Of a stretch of DNA of 57,321 nt, positions 27,998 through 36,700 are shown piece by piece. Position 1 is the first letter of the stretch; each line of letters opens with the position of its first letter. The DNA is from a virus. The stretch lies in IMG/VR virus record IMGVR_UViG_3300037502_001747, positions 1 through 57,321 of that record; one strand, given 5' to 3'. Position numbers and translations under genes: made by a program. The notes under the pieces are model-generated. The model saw only the letters and a list, made by a program, of their open reading frames with translations, ran no database searches and had not been told where the DNA came from.

Positions 27998-30022
27998 ATG
28001 GCTGGTCTGACACTCCTTCGCGTCGTCGGTAACGACCAACTCGTTCGCGCCGAGCGGGAGCGGGCTGAGAAAGAACTTGCCGACCGTCAGTCTAGCCCCG
28101 TCATGCTTGGCATCACGGCCTATCTCAAGCAGTGCTGGGACGCAGCACGCATCGCTCGGGACCCGATTACTGACATCATGCTCAAGGCCATGCGGCAGCG
28201 GAACGGCGAGTACGAGGCCGATACGCTCAAGGCGATCAAGGACCAAGGTGGTTCCGAGGTCTACATGATGATCACCGAGGTCAAGTGCCGGGCGGCTGAA
28301 AGCTGGCTGCGCGATATCCTGCTGGATAGCGGCACGCCCCCGTGGGACCTGCAGCCCACCCCAATCCCGGACCTGTCGCCCAAAGAGGCGGAGGAGCTTC
28401 AGCTTGCCTTCGCTGAACGGGTCATGGAGGTTCTCCAAGGTAGTGGGCAGGCACCTAGCCGCGCCCAGCTTGCCGAGCTCAAGGAAGTGGTGGGGCAGGA
28501 GTTCCGCTTCAAAATTCTGCAGGCGGCGCAGAATCGCGTCGACCGGATGCGGATCAAGATCGAGGACCAGTTCGTCCAAGGCGGCTGGGCCGATGCGTTC
28601 AACGAGTTCATCACCGATCTCGTCACGTTCCCGGCGGCGTTCATCAAGGGGCCGATCGTCCGGCGTCAGCGCTACCTCAAGTGGTCTGGGTCTACATTGC
28701 AGCCCGGTGAGCGCATCGCCCCGGAGTACGAGCGCGTCAGCCCGTTCAACATCTACCCCGAGCCGGGGATCACGCGCATCAACGACGGGTACATCTTCGA
28801 GTACCACGAGATGACTCGCACCCAGATGGCCGATCTTATCGGCGTGCCGGGCTATGACGACGCCGCCATCCGCAAGGTCCTTGAGATCGGCAACACTCAG
28901 TCGTGGGTGCAGGAGTGGCAGAAAGACTCTCGCGAAGATGCGGAACGCAAGTTCCACACAGAACTGCGGCCGACTGAGGTTTACGACGCCCTTGAGTTCT
29001 GGGGCAAGATCAACGGCCGGATGCTCCAAGAGTGGGGCATGTCCGAGGAAGAGGTCCCCGATCCGGATCGCGAGTACGACGCGAACATCTGGGCGGTGGG
29101 TAACTACATCATCAAGGCTGTGCTGAACTACGACCCGCTGGGCGAGAAGCCCTACGCCAAGACGTCGTTCATCAAGCAACCCGGCGCCTTCTGGGGCAAG
29201 GGTATCCCCGAGATCATCGAGGACATCCAGAACGTCTGTAACGCGGCTGCCCGGTCTCTGGTCAACAACATGGCGATCGCCTCCGGTCCGCAGGTCGAGG
29301 TCAACCTCGAACGCCTGCCGCCCAACGAGGACATCACCCAGCTACGCCCGTGGAAAATCTGGCAAGTACTCAACGATCCGCTGGGTTCGAGCGCTCCGGC
29401 GGTGCGGTTCAACCAGCCTAACGACAACGCCAACACACTGGTCGGGGTCTACGACCGGTTCTCTCGCATGGCTGACGACCACAGCGGCATCCCGGCCTAC
29501 ATCTACGGGGACACCAACGTGCAGGGGGCTGGGCGCACAGCCTCCGGCCTGTCCATGCTGATGGGCTCGGCAGGCAAGGGCATCCGGCAGGTAGTGATGC
29601 ACATCGACAACGACGTGCTCAAGACCATCGTGCACCGGCAGTTTGTCTACAACATGCGCTATGATCCGGACGAGTCCATTAAGGGCGACGCACAGGTCGT
29701 GGCGCGCGGGGCAGTGAATCTCGCGGTCAAGGAGACGGTCAACGTTCGCCGCGTGGAGTTCCTTAACGCGACTGCAAACGAGTTCGACATCAACATCATC
29801 GGCACCGACGGCCGCGCAGCACTGCTGCGTGAGGTGGCTAAGGGCCTGCAGATGCCGGTCGACGACATCGTTCCGTCGCGCGAGAAGCTGGCGATGAAGG
29901 CGCGTACTGCTACGGCGTCGCAGATGCCCGCACCCGGCGGCGGTCAGCCCGCCATGGAGAATACCGATCTCGCTGGTGCACCCGCTGGCGGGACCAACTT
30001 AATAAACGGGGGGCCGCAGTGA
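27998..30022 (+). CDS. Portal protein, 674 aa
   Basis: Length and pattern fit podovirus portals of the P22-like group: an N-terminal helical region, a wing region with FPAAFIKGPIVRRQRY and YERVSPFNIYPEPGI, a stem-like part (NVCNAAARSLVNNMAIASGP), TASGLSMLMGSAGKGIRQVV, and a Gln/Pro/Gly-rich tail. Twelve copies form the ring at the capsid vertex through which DNA passes. It is followed by a scaffold-like gene and the coat gene in standard order. Confidence 0.92.
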   Translation: MAGLTLLRVVGNDQLVRAERERAEKELADRQSSPVMLGITAYLKQCWDAARIARDPITDIMLKAMRQRNGEYEADTLKAIKDQGGSEVYMMITEVKCRAAESWLRDILLDSGTPPWDLQPTPIPDLSPKEAEELQLAFAERVMEVLQGSGQAPSRAQLAELKEVVGQEFRFKILQAAQNRVDRMRIKIEDQFVQGGWADAFNEFITDLVTFPAAFIKGPIVRRQRYLKWSGSTLQPGERIAPEYERVSPFNIYPEPGITRINDGYIFEYHEMTRTQMADLIGVPGYDDAAIRKVLEIGNTQSWVQEWQKDSREDAERKFHTELRPTEVYDALEFWGKINGRMLQEWGMSEEEVPDPDREYDANIWAVGNYIIKAVLNYDPLGEKPYAKTSFIKQPGAFWGKGIPEIIEDIQNVCNAAARSLVNNMAIASGPQVEVNLERLPPNEDITQLRPWKIWQVLNDPLGSSAPAVRFNQPNDNANTLVGVYDRFSRMADDHSGIPAYIYGDTNVQGAGRTASGLSMLMGSAGKGIRQVVMHIDNDVLKTIVHRQFVYNMRYDPDESIKGDAQVVARGAVNLAVKETVNVRRVEFLNATANEFDINIIGTDGRAALLREVAKGLQMPVDDIVPSREKLAMKARTATASQMPAPGGGQPAMENTDLAGAPAGGTNLINGGPQ

Positions 30023-30249
30023 AGCAGGCCGCCCCCGAAGTAATCCACGCGCTGGCCAACAGCGTCCGTCAATACCCAGTCCTCCTAGAGTGGATGGGAG
30101 AGTGGCGGATGTCTGAGCTTGAACGGCTGCCCAGCGTTGGAGCCCAGAACGTGACACTTGCACAGGGGCGGTGTCAGGTTCTGACTGAGCTATTTCGGCT
30201 CATGAGCGAGTCCCCTGACTTAGCAGCAAAGCCCCGTAGGGGCAGCTGA
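30019..30249 (+). CDS. Small head-module protein, 76 aa
   Basis: GTG 30019 overlaps the portal stop (GTGA). The helical product (APEVIHALANSVRQYPVLLE … LTELFRLMSES) lies between portal and scaffold, where many phages have a small protein of unknown function. No family recognised. Confidence 0.65.
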   Translation: MKQAAPEVIHALANSVRQYPVLLEWMGEWRMSELERLPSVGAQNVTLAQGRCQVLTELFRLMSESPDLAAKPRRGS

Positions 30250-30281
30250 TCCACCACGCACACCCGAGAGGAGCGTTCACG

Positions 30282-31268
30282 ATGGCTATTCCAGAACAAA
30301 TTCGCAAGCAGTCCGAGGCTGTTGCAAAGCTGTATGAGGACCTTAACCCCGAGCCCGGCACCGCCGCGGCGGGGACTGATGTCCTTGAGGCTGAGCCTGC
30401 CGACGGTGCGGGTGAGGTTGTCGCTGAACCGGCGCCCGCCGAGCAAGGGCGATCCGGTACCCCCAAGGAAGAACAGACCTACGAACAGCGCTGGCGGTCC
30501 CTTCAGGGAATGTACAACGCTGACACTACTCGCCTCCGGGCAGAGAACAATCAACTGGGCCAACGCGTCACGCAGCTAGAACAGCTGTTGTCGTCGCTCT
30601 CTGCTCCCCAGCAGTCACCTGCACAGGTTGCGGCGGAGAAGCTCATCACCAACAAGGACGTGGAAGAGTACGGCGATTCGATCGAGGTTATGCGGAGGGC
30701 TGCCCGCGAGGAAGTCTCTGCGGCTAACCAGCAGATCGCCCGACTTGAAAAGATGGTCATGCAGTTGCAGGCCAACGTCGTCCCCAAGGTCGAGGGCGTG
30801 GTCCAGCGTCAGGCGTTGAACGCCGAGCAAATGTTCTGGTCGGAGTTGTCGGCGGAAGTCCCGGACTGGCGTGAGATTAACGCCGATCAGGATTTTCACA
30901 GCTGGCTGCTGGAGGTTGATCCTCTGTCGGGCATGACCCGTCAGACCTACCTCGATGCGGCGCAGGGACAACTCGACGCGAAGCGAGTCGCAGGTTTCTT
31001 CCGGACGTGGCAGTCTATGAATAGCGGTTCTGTTGCTCAGAAAACTCGGACCGTAACTGCTTCCCAACTCGAACGTCAAATTGCCCCCGGGCGTGGTCGC
31101 ACTACTGCGACTACTACTGTGGGTAACGACGTTAAGTCATTCTCACGCACTGACGTCGCCAAGTTCTTTGACGATGTTCGTCGTGGTGTGTATAAAGGTC
31201 GGGAGCAGGAGCGTGACCGGATCGAGCGCGACATCTTCGCTGCACAGCGAGAGGGTCGTATCACCTAA
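30282..31268 (+). CDS. Probable scaffolding protein, 328 aa
   Basis: An acidic, Ala/Pro/Glu-rich N-terminal third, a long coiled coil (residues ~80-170: …RAENNQLGQRVTQLEQLLSS…, …QQIARLEKMVMQLQ…) and a basic C-terminus (RGVYKGREQERDRIERDI) are typical of scaffolding proteins, whose basic tail contacts the coat. It lies directly before the coat gene with a ribosome site GAGAGGAG. Confidence 0.82.
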   Translation: MAIPEQIRKQSEAVAKLYEDLNPEPGTAAAGTDVLEAEPADGAGEVVAEPAPAEQGRSGTPKEEQTYEQRWRSLQGMYNADTTRLRAENNQLGQRVTQLEQLLSSLSAPQQSPAQVAAEKLITNKDVEEYGDSIEVMRRAAREEVSAANQQIARLEKMVMQLQANVVPKVEGVVQRQALNAEQMFWSELSAEVPDWREINADQDFHSWLLEVDPLSGMTRQTYLDAAQGQLDAKRVAGFFRTWQSMNSGSVAQKTRTVTASQLERQIAPGRGRTTATTTVGNDVKSFSRTDVAKFFDDVRRGVYKGREQERDRIERDIFAAQREGRIT

Positions 31269-31293
31269 AACTGCCTAAGTGAAAGGACACCAC

Positions 31294-32220
31294 ATGGGCT
31301 ATCCTGTCTCCGCCGGCCGCCCGGACTACTCGGGGAACTTCATCCCCGAAATCTGGTCGGGCAAACTCATCGAGAACTTCTACGACGCCACCGTGCTCGC
31401 AGCGATCTCGAACACCGACTACGAAGGCGAAATCCGCCGCATGGGCGATACGGTCAACATCCGTACCCAGCCCAACATCACCATCCGTGACTACGTCAAG
31501 GGTCAGAACCTGACCGTTGAGAACCCGGATGCTCCGAAGCTGCAGCTTGTCATCGACAAGGGCGACTACTTCGCTTGCGTCGAAGACGACATCGACCGCA
31601 TCCAGTCGGACGTCAAGCTGATGGACATGTGGTCGAAGGACGCCTCCGAGCAGATGAAGATCAAGATCGACCAGCGTGTGCTGACCGATCTGCTCCCGGG
31701 CATCGCGGCTGCTAACAAGGGCGCCACTGCTGGTCAGCAGTCGGCGGCTTTCAACCTCGGCACGACCGGCTCTCCGCTGACCGTGACCAAGGACGGCGCT
31801 GGTTCCACCACCCCGGTCGTCGATCTGATCGTCGACATGGGCACCGTGCTGGACGAAGCTAACGTGCCGGAGTCGGACCGCTTCCTCGTCATCCCGGCCC
31901 GCATGGCTGGTCTGATCAAGAAGTCGGAACTGAAGGACGCTTCGCTGACCGGTGACGGCACCACCCCGATCCGCAACGGCCGTCTCGGCATGATCGACCG
32001 CTTCACGCTCTACGTGTCGCACAACCTGAACGTCTCGTCCGGCAAGACCTCGCTGATCGCAGGTCACAAAATGGGCTTCACGTTCGCCTCGCAGATGACC
32101 GAGATGGAAACGCTCCGTGCGGAATCCACCTTCGGCAACATCGTTCGCGGGCTGCAGGTGTACGGCTACAAGGTTGTGAAGTCGGAAGCTCTGACGCAAG
32201 CCGTCGTCCAGTTCGCATAA
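31294..32220 (+). CDS. Major capsid protein, 308 aa
   Basis: Starts at ATG 31294 after AAAGGA. The sequence (YSGNFIPEIWSGKLIENFYD, VNIRTQPNITIRDYVKG, CVEDDIDRIQSDVKLMDMWS, ESDRFLVIPARMAGLIKKS, MIDRFTLYVSHNL, SLIAGHKMGFTFASQMTEME) fits an HK97-fold coat of the podovirus group. Codon use is strongly biased, as in the most highly expressed phage gene. Its place after the scaffold gene supports the call. Confidence 0.93.
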   Translation: MGYPVSAGRPDYSGNFIPEIWSGKLIENFYDATVLAAISNTDYEGEIRRMGDTVNIRTQPNITIRDYVKGQNLTVENPDAPKLQLVIDKGDYFACVEDDIDRIQSDVKLMDMWSKDASEQMKIKIDQRVLTDLLPGIAAANKGATAGQQSAAFNLGTTGSPLTVTKDGAGSTTPVVDLIVDMGTVLDEANVPESDRFLVIPARMAGLIKKSELKDASLTGDGTTPIRNGRLGMIDRFTLYVSHNLNVSSGKTSLIAGHKMGFTFASQMTEMETLRAESTFGNIVRGLQVYGYKVVKSEALTQAVVQFA

Positions 32221-32232
32221 GGAGGGACAACA

Positions 32233-32709
32233 ATGGTTGCCTATACTGACTCCCTCGGGTTCTACAAGAACTCGGCTGGCTTCACCGCCAACTACACCGA
32301 CCGCGTGAGCGTGCTGGAGATCGACATCGACTTCCGCAAGATCGCTGCTGCGCGCACGGCTGCCGGTGCTACCGCACTGGCTGCTACCGACACGCTGGTG
32401 ATCGGCGTCCTGCCCAAAGGCTCCTTCGTACTGTCCGGCGTTGCGACGCTGGTCCGTGCAGAAGGCGCCGCGGGTAACATCGACGTCGGCATCGGCGGGG
32501 GCACTGTCGACTTCTGGGTCGACGGCTTCGATCTGAATGCGGCAGTGGGCACCACCGGCGGCTATGCCGACGCGACGGCCTACTACTGCGCAGTCGATAC
32601 CAACATCCTGATGACCATCAACTCGAACAGCCTTGACGTTGCACGCGTCAAGATTTCGCTGGCGGTGGTCAACATGGGTGCTGACCTCGGCGTTGTTCCG
32701 TCGGCCTGA
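32233..32709 (+). CDS. Capsid decoration-type protein, 158 aa
   Basis: GGAGG lies just upstream of ATG 32233. A beta-rich protein (VSVLEIDIDFRKIAAART, TDTLVIGVLPKGSFVLSGV, GGTVDFWVDGFDLNAAVGTT) directly after the coat gene, where decoration or head-stabilising proteins usually lie. Codon use is like that of the coat, so it is probably abundant in the virion. No exact family is claimed. Confidence 0.65.
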   Translation: MVAYTDSLGFYKNSAGFTANYTDRVSVLEIDIDFRKIAAARTAAGATALAATDTLVIGVLPKGSFVLSGVATLVRAEGAAGNIDVGIGGGTVDFWVDGFDLNAAVGTTGGYADATAYYCAVDTNILMTINSNSLDVARVKISLAVVNMGADLGVVPSA

Positions 32710-32710
32710 T

Positions 32711-32732
32711 GATGGGGGCTTCGGCCCCCATC
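32711..32732 (+). terminator. UUCG-tetraloop hairpin after the decoration-type gene
   Basis: A perfect 9-bp stem GATGGGGGC/GCCCCCATC closed by TTCG, with no T-tract. It may attenuate transcription or protect the upstream coat-region message from 3' decay. Confidence 0.55.
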
Positions 32733-32754
32733 TCCTCAACAAAGGAGACTGAAC

Positions 32755-33231
32755 ATGGGTGTTTACACTGGCATTTCGCAAGACAATGTCACTATCAACA
32801 GCGGTCAGGCCACGCTGCAGTCACTGACTGTTACGGGGTCGGCGGCTATCGCCGGGGCTATCATGAACGTGCGCCGGCGCTTCACGATCGCTGAAGTGAA
32901 CGCCGGGGCTACTCTGGTACCGGCCGTCTCCGGCAAAGCGATCCGCATGGTTGCCTGCAAGGCCATCGCCGTCGGCGGTGCTGCCGGTGCAGTGACCACG
33001 GTTGATGTGCTGGGCACGTCGACCACTTCTCGCAAGCTCGTCGCTTATGCGCAGGCCAACCTGACGCAGAGCACGGTGCTCGTAGACGGCGGCACTGGCG
33101 GGGCGGTTCTTGCTGATGGCGCATCTTACACCGCAAACGACGCGGGTACGGCCATCACTGTCGGCAAGACGGGCAGCAACGTCACGACGGCGACGCACAT
33201 CGACGTGATCTTCGACTACGTCCTTGTCTAA
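32755..33231 (+). CDS. Beta-rich virion-type protein, 158 aa
   Basis: AAAGGAG precedes ATG 32755. The Ala/Thr/Val/Gly-rich sequence (GISQDNVTINSGQATLQSL, RMVACKAIAVGGAAGA, GASYTANDAGTAITVG) looks like an all-beta structural protein. It has the same length as the preceding gene product but no clear similarity to it. Probably a second decoration or head-fibre component. Confidence 0.6.
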   Translation: MGVYTGISQDNVTINSGQATLQSLTVTGSAAIAGAIMNVRRRFTIAEVNAGATLVPAVSGKAIRMVACKAIAVGGAAGAVTTVDVLGTSTTSRKLVAYAQANLTQSTVLVDGGTGGAVLADGASYTANDAGTAITVGKTGSNVTTATHIDVIFDYVLV

Positions 33232-33235
33232 CAAC

Positions 33236-33259
33236 AGTGGGGGCTGCGAGGCCCCCACT
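33236..33259 (+). terminator. Hairpin after the second decoration-type gene
   Basis: Stem AGTGGGGGC/GCCCCCACT with a six-base loop, without a T-tract. It resembles the hairpin at 32711 in stem sequence, size and position after a short structural gene. Confidence 0.5.
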
Positions 33260-33276
33260 ACACGAAGAGGTGGGCT

Positions 33277-34239
33277 ATGGCGACAAACCTGACGAACGTA
33301 AAGGCTAAGGATAGCTTCCAGCAGCTGCTACATGTTGACGGCGGGCCGGAAGCCACGGCCAAGACCGTCTACAGTGGGGCTGGCGTGGCCACCGCAATGA
33401 AAGTCGGCACCGCGAGTGTTGAGGTGGATAACATCCGCCTAGACGGCAACACTGTGTCAACTACGAACACGGACGGAAACCTTGTACTAAGTCCAAACGG
33501 GACTGGCGCGGTCGTCATCGGGAATGCCAACATCACTGGTGGCACGATCACCGGGGTTTCGTTCCCCGGCAGCTTCACCGGTATGACGCTCGTCGAGTCT
33601 ACGACGCTGGCTACCGGCGCTGCTGCGGCCGGGGTCAACCTGAATGGCAACACGCTGGCTGCGGACGGCACCGATACCAACATCGACATCAACATCACAC
33701 CCAAGGGCACGGGTGAGGTGAACATCACCAACGTCGACATCCTTAGCGGTAAGGTGCCCTTCAGCACGGTCACCGGCCGGGCCTTCGCCTCCTTCTCCGA
33801 TATCACTGACCAGACTGGCAGCACCTCTGCTGCGACCGCGGTTAAGTTCGGCACCACCGAGATCAGTGGCGCGGGGATTACCATGGTGACCGACGGGGCT
33901 AACCTGACGCGCCTGACCTTCGCCGCAGCCGGGACCTACATGGTCGCTCCGAACCTGCAGCTTGCGAACTCTGACACCGCCGACCACGACGTAACTGTTT
34001 GGTTGGCACTCGACGGCACGAACATCGACAGGTCTGCTACTAAGGTCACGGTGCCCAAAGCGACGGACGGCGGGACCACCTTCTTCCAGATCATCTTCTA
34101 TCTCACCGTGACGGCGGGGCAGTACGTCCAAGTCCTGTGGCTGCCGGAGAACGTGGCTGTGACTCTCGATCACACAGCAGCCGGGGCTATCGCCCCCGCT
34201 ATCCCATCCGCTATCATCACCGCTGAGAGGATCGCGTAA
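33277..34239 (+). CDS. Head- or tail-fibre-like protein with C1q/TNF-like end, 320 aa
   Basis: The N-terminal half is made of short beta repeats ending in NLVLSPNGTGAVVIG and IDINITPKGTGEVNI, the triple-stranded fibre pattern seen in phage appendages. Residues ~195-320 (GAGITMVTDGANLTRLTFAA AGTY … HDVTVWLALDGTNI … QYVQVLWLPENVAVTLDHT, read in parts) fit a C1q/TNF-like jelly roll. It is probably a trimeric surface fibre on the head or neck. Confidence 0.7.
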   Translation: MATNLTNVKAKDSFQQLLHVDGGPEATAKTVYSGAGVATAMKVGTASVEVDNIRLDGNTVSTTNTDGNLVLSPNGTGAVVIGNANITGGTITGVSFPGSFTGMTLVESTTLATGAAAAGVNLNGNTLAADGTDTNIDINITPKGTGEVNITNVDILSGKVPFSTVTGRAFASFSDITDQTGSTSAATAVKFGTTEISGAGITMVTDGANLTRLTFAAAGTYMVAPNLQLANSDTADHDVTVWLALDGTNIDRSATKVTVPKATDGGTTFFQIIFYLTVTAGQYVQVLWLPENVAVTLDHTAAGAIAPAIPSAIITAERIA

Positions 34240-34493
34240 TGGCCAAGACACCGGCGTGGACCCGCAAAGAAGGTAAGGACCCGAAGGGTGGCCTCAACGC
34301 CAAGGGTCGAGCCAGCTACAACAAGGCCAACCCGGGTAAGCCCGGGCTCAAGGCCCCGCAGCCGGAGGGCGGCCCGCGCCGCGACAGCTTCTGCGCCCGG
34401 ATGGAAGGCATGAAGAAGAAGCTGACGTCGAAGAAGACGGCCAACGACCCGAACAGCCGCATCAATAAAAGCCTCCGGGCGTGGAACTGCTGA
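34239..34493 (+). CDS. Small basic protein, 84 aa (DUF6321-like)
   Basis: The opening AWTRKEGKDPKGGLNAKGRASYN, read in parts, then SFCARMEGMKK is a family pattern I recall as DUF6321, common in phage structural regions. The protein is very Lys/Arg-rich and has two cysteines. It overlaps the previous stop by one base (TAATG) and opens a run of small basic genes. Confidence 0.7.
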   Translation: MAKTPAWTRKEGKDPKGGLNAKGRASYNKANPGKPGLKAPQPEGGPRRDSFCARMEGMKKKLTSKKTANDPNSRINKSLRAWNC

Positions 34494-34494
34494 C

Positions 34495-34665
34495 ATGGCC
34501 AGCCCCAAACCGACCAACCCGTCTCTGTGGTCCAAGGTCAAGTCAGAGGCCAAGGCCAAGTTCGACGTGTACCCCAGCGCCTATGCCAACGCATGGGCGT
34601 CCAAGGAGTACAAGAAGCGCGGCGGCGGATGGAGCGGCCCGGATAACCGGGTGAAGAAGAAATGA
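34495..34665 (+). CDS. Small basic protein, 56 aa
   Basis: Read from sequence: ATG 34495 to TGA 34665. The core LWSKVKSEAKAKFDVYPSAY ANAWASKEYKKRGGGW (read in parts) is a recurrent phage motif in which a basic helix precedes KF-x-VYPSAYAN-x-W. It couples to the next gene by ATGA. Probably binds DNA or other virion parts; function unproven. Confidence 0.7.
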   Translation: MASPKPTNPSLWSKVKSEAKAKFDVYPSAYANAWASKEYKKRGGGWSGPDNRVKKK

Positions 34666-34895
34666 GCAAGGGCGGTCTGGGCAAGTGGTTCGGCGAGAAG
34701 TGGGTCGACACCAAGACCGGCAAGGAGTGTGGGCGCTCCGGGGCTGAGAAGTCCTCACGCGCGTACCCTGCTTGCCGCCCGGCCGCTGCCGCTGCCAAGA
34801 TGACCGCCGCGGAGAAACGCTCCATGGCGGCGAAGAAGACCGGTCCGGCCCGCAAGTCGTGGCCAGTCAAACCGTCGGGCGAGAGGAAGAAGTGA
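34662..34895 (+). CDS. Small basic protein, 77 aa (DUF5872-like)
   Basis: The pattern KWFGEKWVDTKTGKECGRSG AEKSSRAYPACRPAAAA (read in parts) with two conserved cysteines resembles the DUF5872 family, found with the YPSAYAN protein in many phages. The C-terminal half is Lys/Ala/Pro-rich. It is translationally coupled to the gene before it. Confidence 0.7.
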   Translation: MSKGGLGKWFGEKWVDTKTGKECGRSGAEKSSRAYPACRPAAAAAKMTAAEKRSMAAKKTGPARKSWPVKPSGERKK

Positions 34896-34896
34896 C

Positions 34897-35034
34897 ATGC
34901 CGCTGAACGCCAAGGGCAAGAAGATCAAGGCTGCCATGCAGAAGGAGTATGGCAAGGAGAAGGGGGAGCGTGTGTTCTACGCCTCCGAAAACAAGGGCAC
35001 CATCAAGGGCGTCGCCAAGAAGGGCAAAAAATGA
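34897..35034 (+). CDS. Small basic protein, 45 aa
   Basis: Read from sequence: ATG 34897 to TGA 35034. The product MPLNAKGKKIKAAMQKEYGK EKGERVFYASENKG (read in parts) matches a short phage family of the form K-x-M-K-x-x-YG-x-KKGE-x-VFYAS-x-NKG. Function unknown. It overlaps the next gene by four bases. Confidence 0.7.
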   Translation: MPLNAKGKKIKAAMQKEYGKEKGERVFYASENKGTIKGVAKKGKK

Positions 35035-35282
35035 CGAAGTATCTGCGCCACAAGATCGACGGGTTCATCTACGGGTGGCACCCTATCCTCGCTAAGAACC
35101 CACTGTGCGAGGAAGTCACTGAGGAAGAAGCATTCCCGGAGCGGTTCGCCCCACCGGTAGTGATGGAGAAAGCCAAGCGGCGTACCAAGAAGATCGAGCT
35201 CGTGGCTGATGACAACCTGACTGAGCCTGTGTATAGTTCGCCAGAACTGTCGGCAGACGCATCGAGGAACTTGCCTGAATGA
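35031..35282 (+). CDS. Hypothetical protein, 83 aa
   Basis: ATG 35031 overlaps the previous stop. The N-terminus MTKYLRHKIDGFIYGWHPIL ANP-like segment with CEEVTEEEAFPE is a short domain seen before head-tail adaptor genes; the C-terminal half is charged and probably disordered. It overlaps the adaptor gene by four bases. Confidence 0.65.
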   Translation: MTKYLRHKIDGFIYGWHPILAKNPLCEEVTEEEAFPERFAPPVVMEKAKRRTKKIELVADDNLTEPVYSSPELSADASRNLPE

Positions 35283-35923
35283 CACCAGCTGATGTCATAG
35301 TCGAGGTTCGGCGCATCGTACAAGACGAGGGGCTACCGTATCGCTACAGCGACGCGGTGCTGCTCGGTTATGTCAACCAGACGCTCAAGCGCATGGCCAT
35401 TCTGCGCCCCGACCTCTTCTCTGAGATCGTGGATATTTCGACCACTGCAGGTTCCGCAGTGCAGTCACTGCCTGCTGACGCTGTGCGCCTGCTGGACATC
35501 TTCCAAGTAAAGAACGGTGCCGCAATCAACGAGGTTGATCGCGAGACTATGAACCGTAACTACCCGAATTGGATGCAGGAAGCCGCCGGGCAACCGGTAA
35601 ACTTCATGCGCCATGTGAAGAATCCTGACCGGTTCTTCCTCTACCCCCGCCCCGCGGCGGGGGTAGTACTTGTTGGAGAGTACACGAAGAGCCCGCCGGA
35701 CTACTTACTGACCGGTACGATAGGCTTCATATCAGACGTGTACTTCCCCGCTCTGGTTGACGGTGTTGTGTTCCTCGCCGAGTCGATCGACGACGAGCAT
35801 GTCCAGTCTGGCCGTGCCAAACTATTCTACGACAGCTTTGTGCAGCAACTCGGGACAAACCTCCAGAGCCGCAAGGTGACCGATACGAAGAACGCCGGGA
35901 TGGATAAGGGTGAGGTGATCTGA
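35279..35923 (+). CDS. Head-tail adaptor protein, 214 aa (DUF6682-like)
   Basis: The helical N-terminus (VIVEVRRIVQDEGLPYRYSD AVLLGYVNQTLKRMA, read in parts), then a beta region (DAVRLLDIFQVKNG, RFFLYPRPAAGVVLVGEY) and a C-terminal helix (DEHVQSGRAKLFYDSFVQQL) fit the podovirus adaptor that docks under the portal ring. I associate the pattern with DUF6682. It overlaps the next adaptor gene by one base. Confidence 0.75.
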   Translation: MTPADVIVEVRRIVQDEGLPYRYSDAVLLGYVNQTLKRMAILRPDLFSEIVDISTTAGSAVQSLPADAVRLLDIFQVKNGAAINEVDRETMNRNYPNWMQEAAGQPVNFMRHVKNPDRFFLYPRPAAGVVLVGEYTKSPPDYLLTGTIGFISDVYFPALVDGVVFLAESIDDEHVQSGRAKLFYDSFVQQLGTNLQSRKVTDTKNAGMDKGEVI

Positions 35924-36693
35924 TGCCTACGCGCGCGTTTACAGACGTACTGCCTAAGGTGCTGCCGTCGGTGCCCGGCTGCCCGCAGCCGCTGGCTGTG
36001 CAGCATATCCGCGACGCAGCAATCCGTGTCTGTGAGCGCACACTGGCATGGCGCTACGCCCAGCCCAAGTTCCAACTGCTGCCCGGGGTATTCGACTACG
36101 AGTACCAGAAGCCTCTGGATACCGAGGTTCACGTGGTCTTCCGCGTGTCGGTTAACGACAGCCCGCTCGAAGTACTGACGCTAGAGCAGGCACTAGATAG
36201 CTATCCTGAATGGGCGGACATCTACAGCGGAGAAGACCCGTCAGTCGTTTGGAGCCTTACTCCGCCCAGCTACACCGGGTCAGATGTCTACGACGAGACC
36301 GAATTCAACCCGGGCTCTGAGTTTGTCCTGCCCCCCGCGATCGTTGCTGCGGCCGCGCAGCCGCGGTCGGTAACACAGTTGACGCCCGATCGGTACATCA
36401 TACTGCCGCTACCCGATGGCGAGGACACGTACATGGTGCGGATGTTCTACGCGCTCAAGCCAACGCGGACTGCGGCGGGCATGGACCAAACGATCCTGAA
36501 CGAACTGGAAGAGCCGATTGTGCATTCCGCGCTGCAGCACCTTCTGGTTATGCCCGGTGTGTCGTGGACTGACCGCGAGTTGGCCTCCTACCATGCCAAG
36601 CAGGCGCTGTTTACACTGACGGAGCGCCGGGCCCGGGCTAACCTGATGAACACCCGCGGCACTGTCACTGCCCAGTTCCCGAAGTTCGCGTGA
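35923..36693 (+). CDS. Second adaptor / short-tail protein, 256 aa
   Basis: The start AFTDVLPKVLPSVPGCPQPL AVQHIRDAAIRVCERTLAW (read in parts) and the ending …AKQALFTLTERRARANLMNTRG are the pattern of a podovirus tail adaptor that follows the gp4-like adaptor gene in many genomes. The middle is beta-rich. It likely completes the ring between the portal-adaptor and the nozzle. Confidence 0.72.
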   Translation: MPTRAFTDVLPKVLPSVPGCPQPLAVQHIRDAAIRVCERTLAWRYAQPKFQLLPGVFDYEYQKPLDTEVHVVFRVSVNDSPLEVLTLEQALDSYPEWADIYSGEDPSVVWSLTPPSYTGSDVYDETEFNPGSEFVLPPAIVAAAAQPRSVTQLTPDRYIILPLPDGEDTYMVRMFYALKPTRTAAGMDQTILNELEEPIVHSALQHLLVMPGVSWTDRELASYHAKQALFTLTERRARANLMNTRGTVTAQFPKFA

Positions 36694-36700
36694 GGATAAG

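Noticed and set aside
27923-29179. Long minus-strand frame opposite the portal gene
   Set aside because: Antisense shadow of the portal coding sequence. The same holds for the 506-codon frame opposite the coat gene region (31261-32781).
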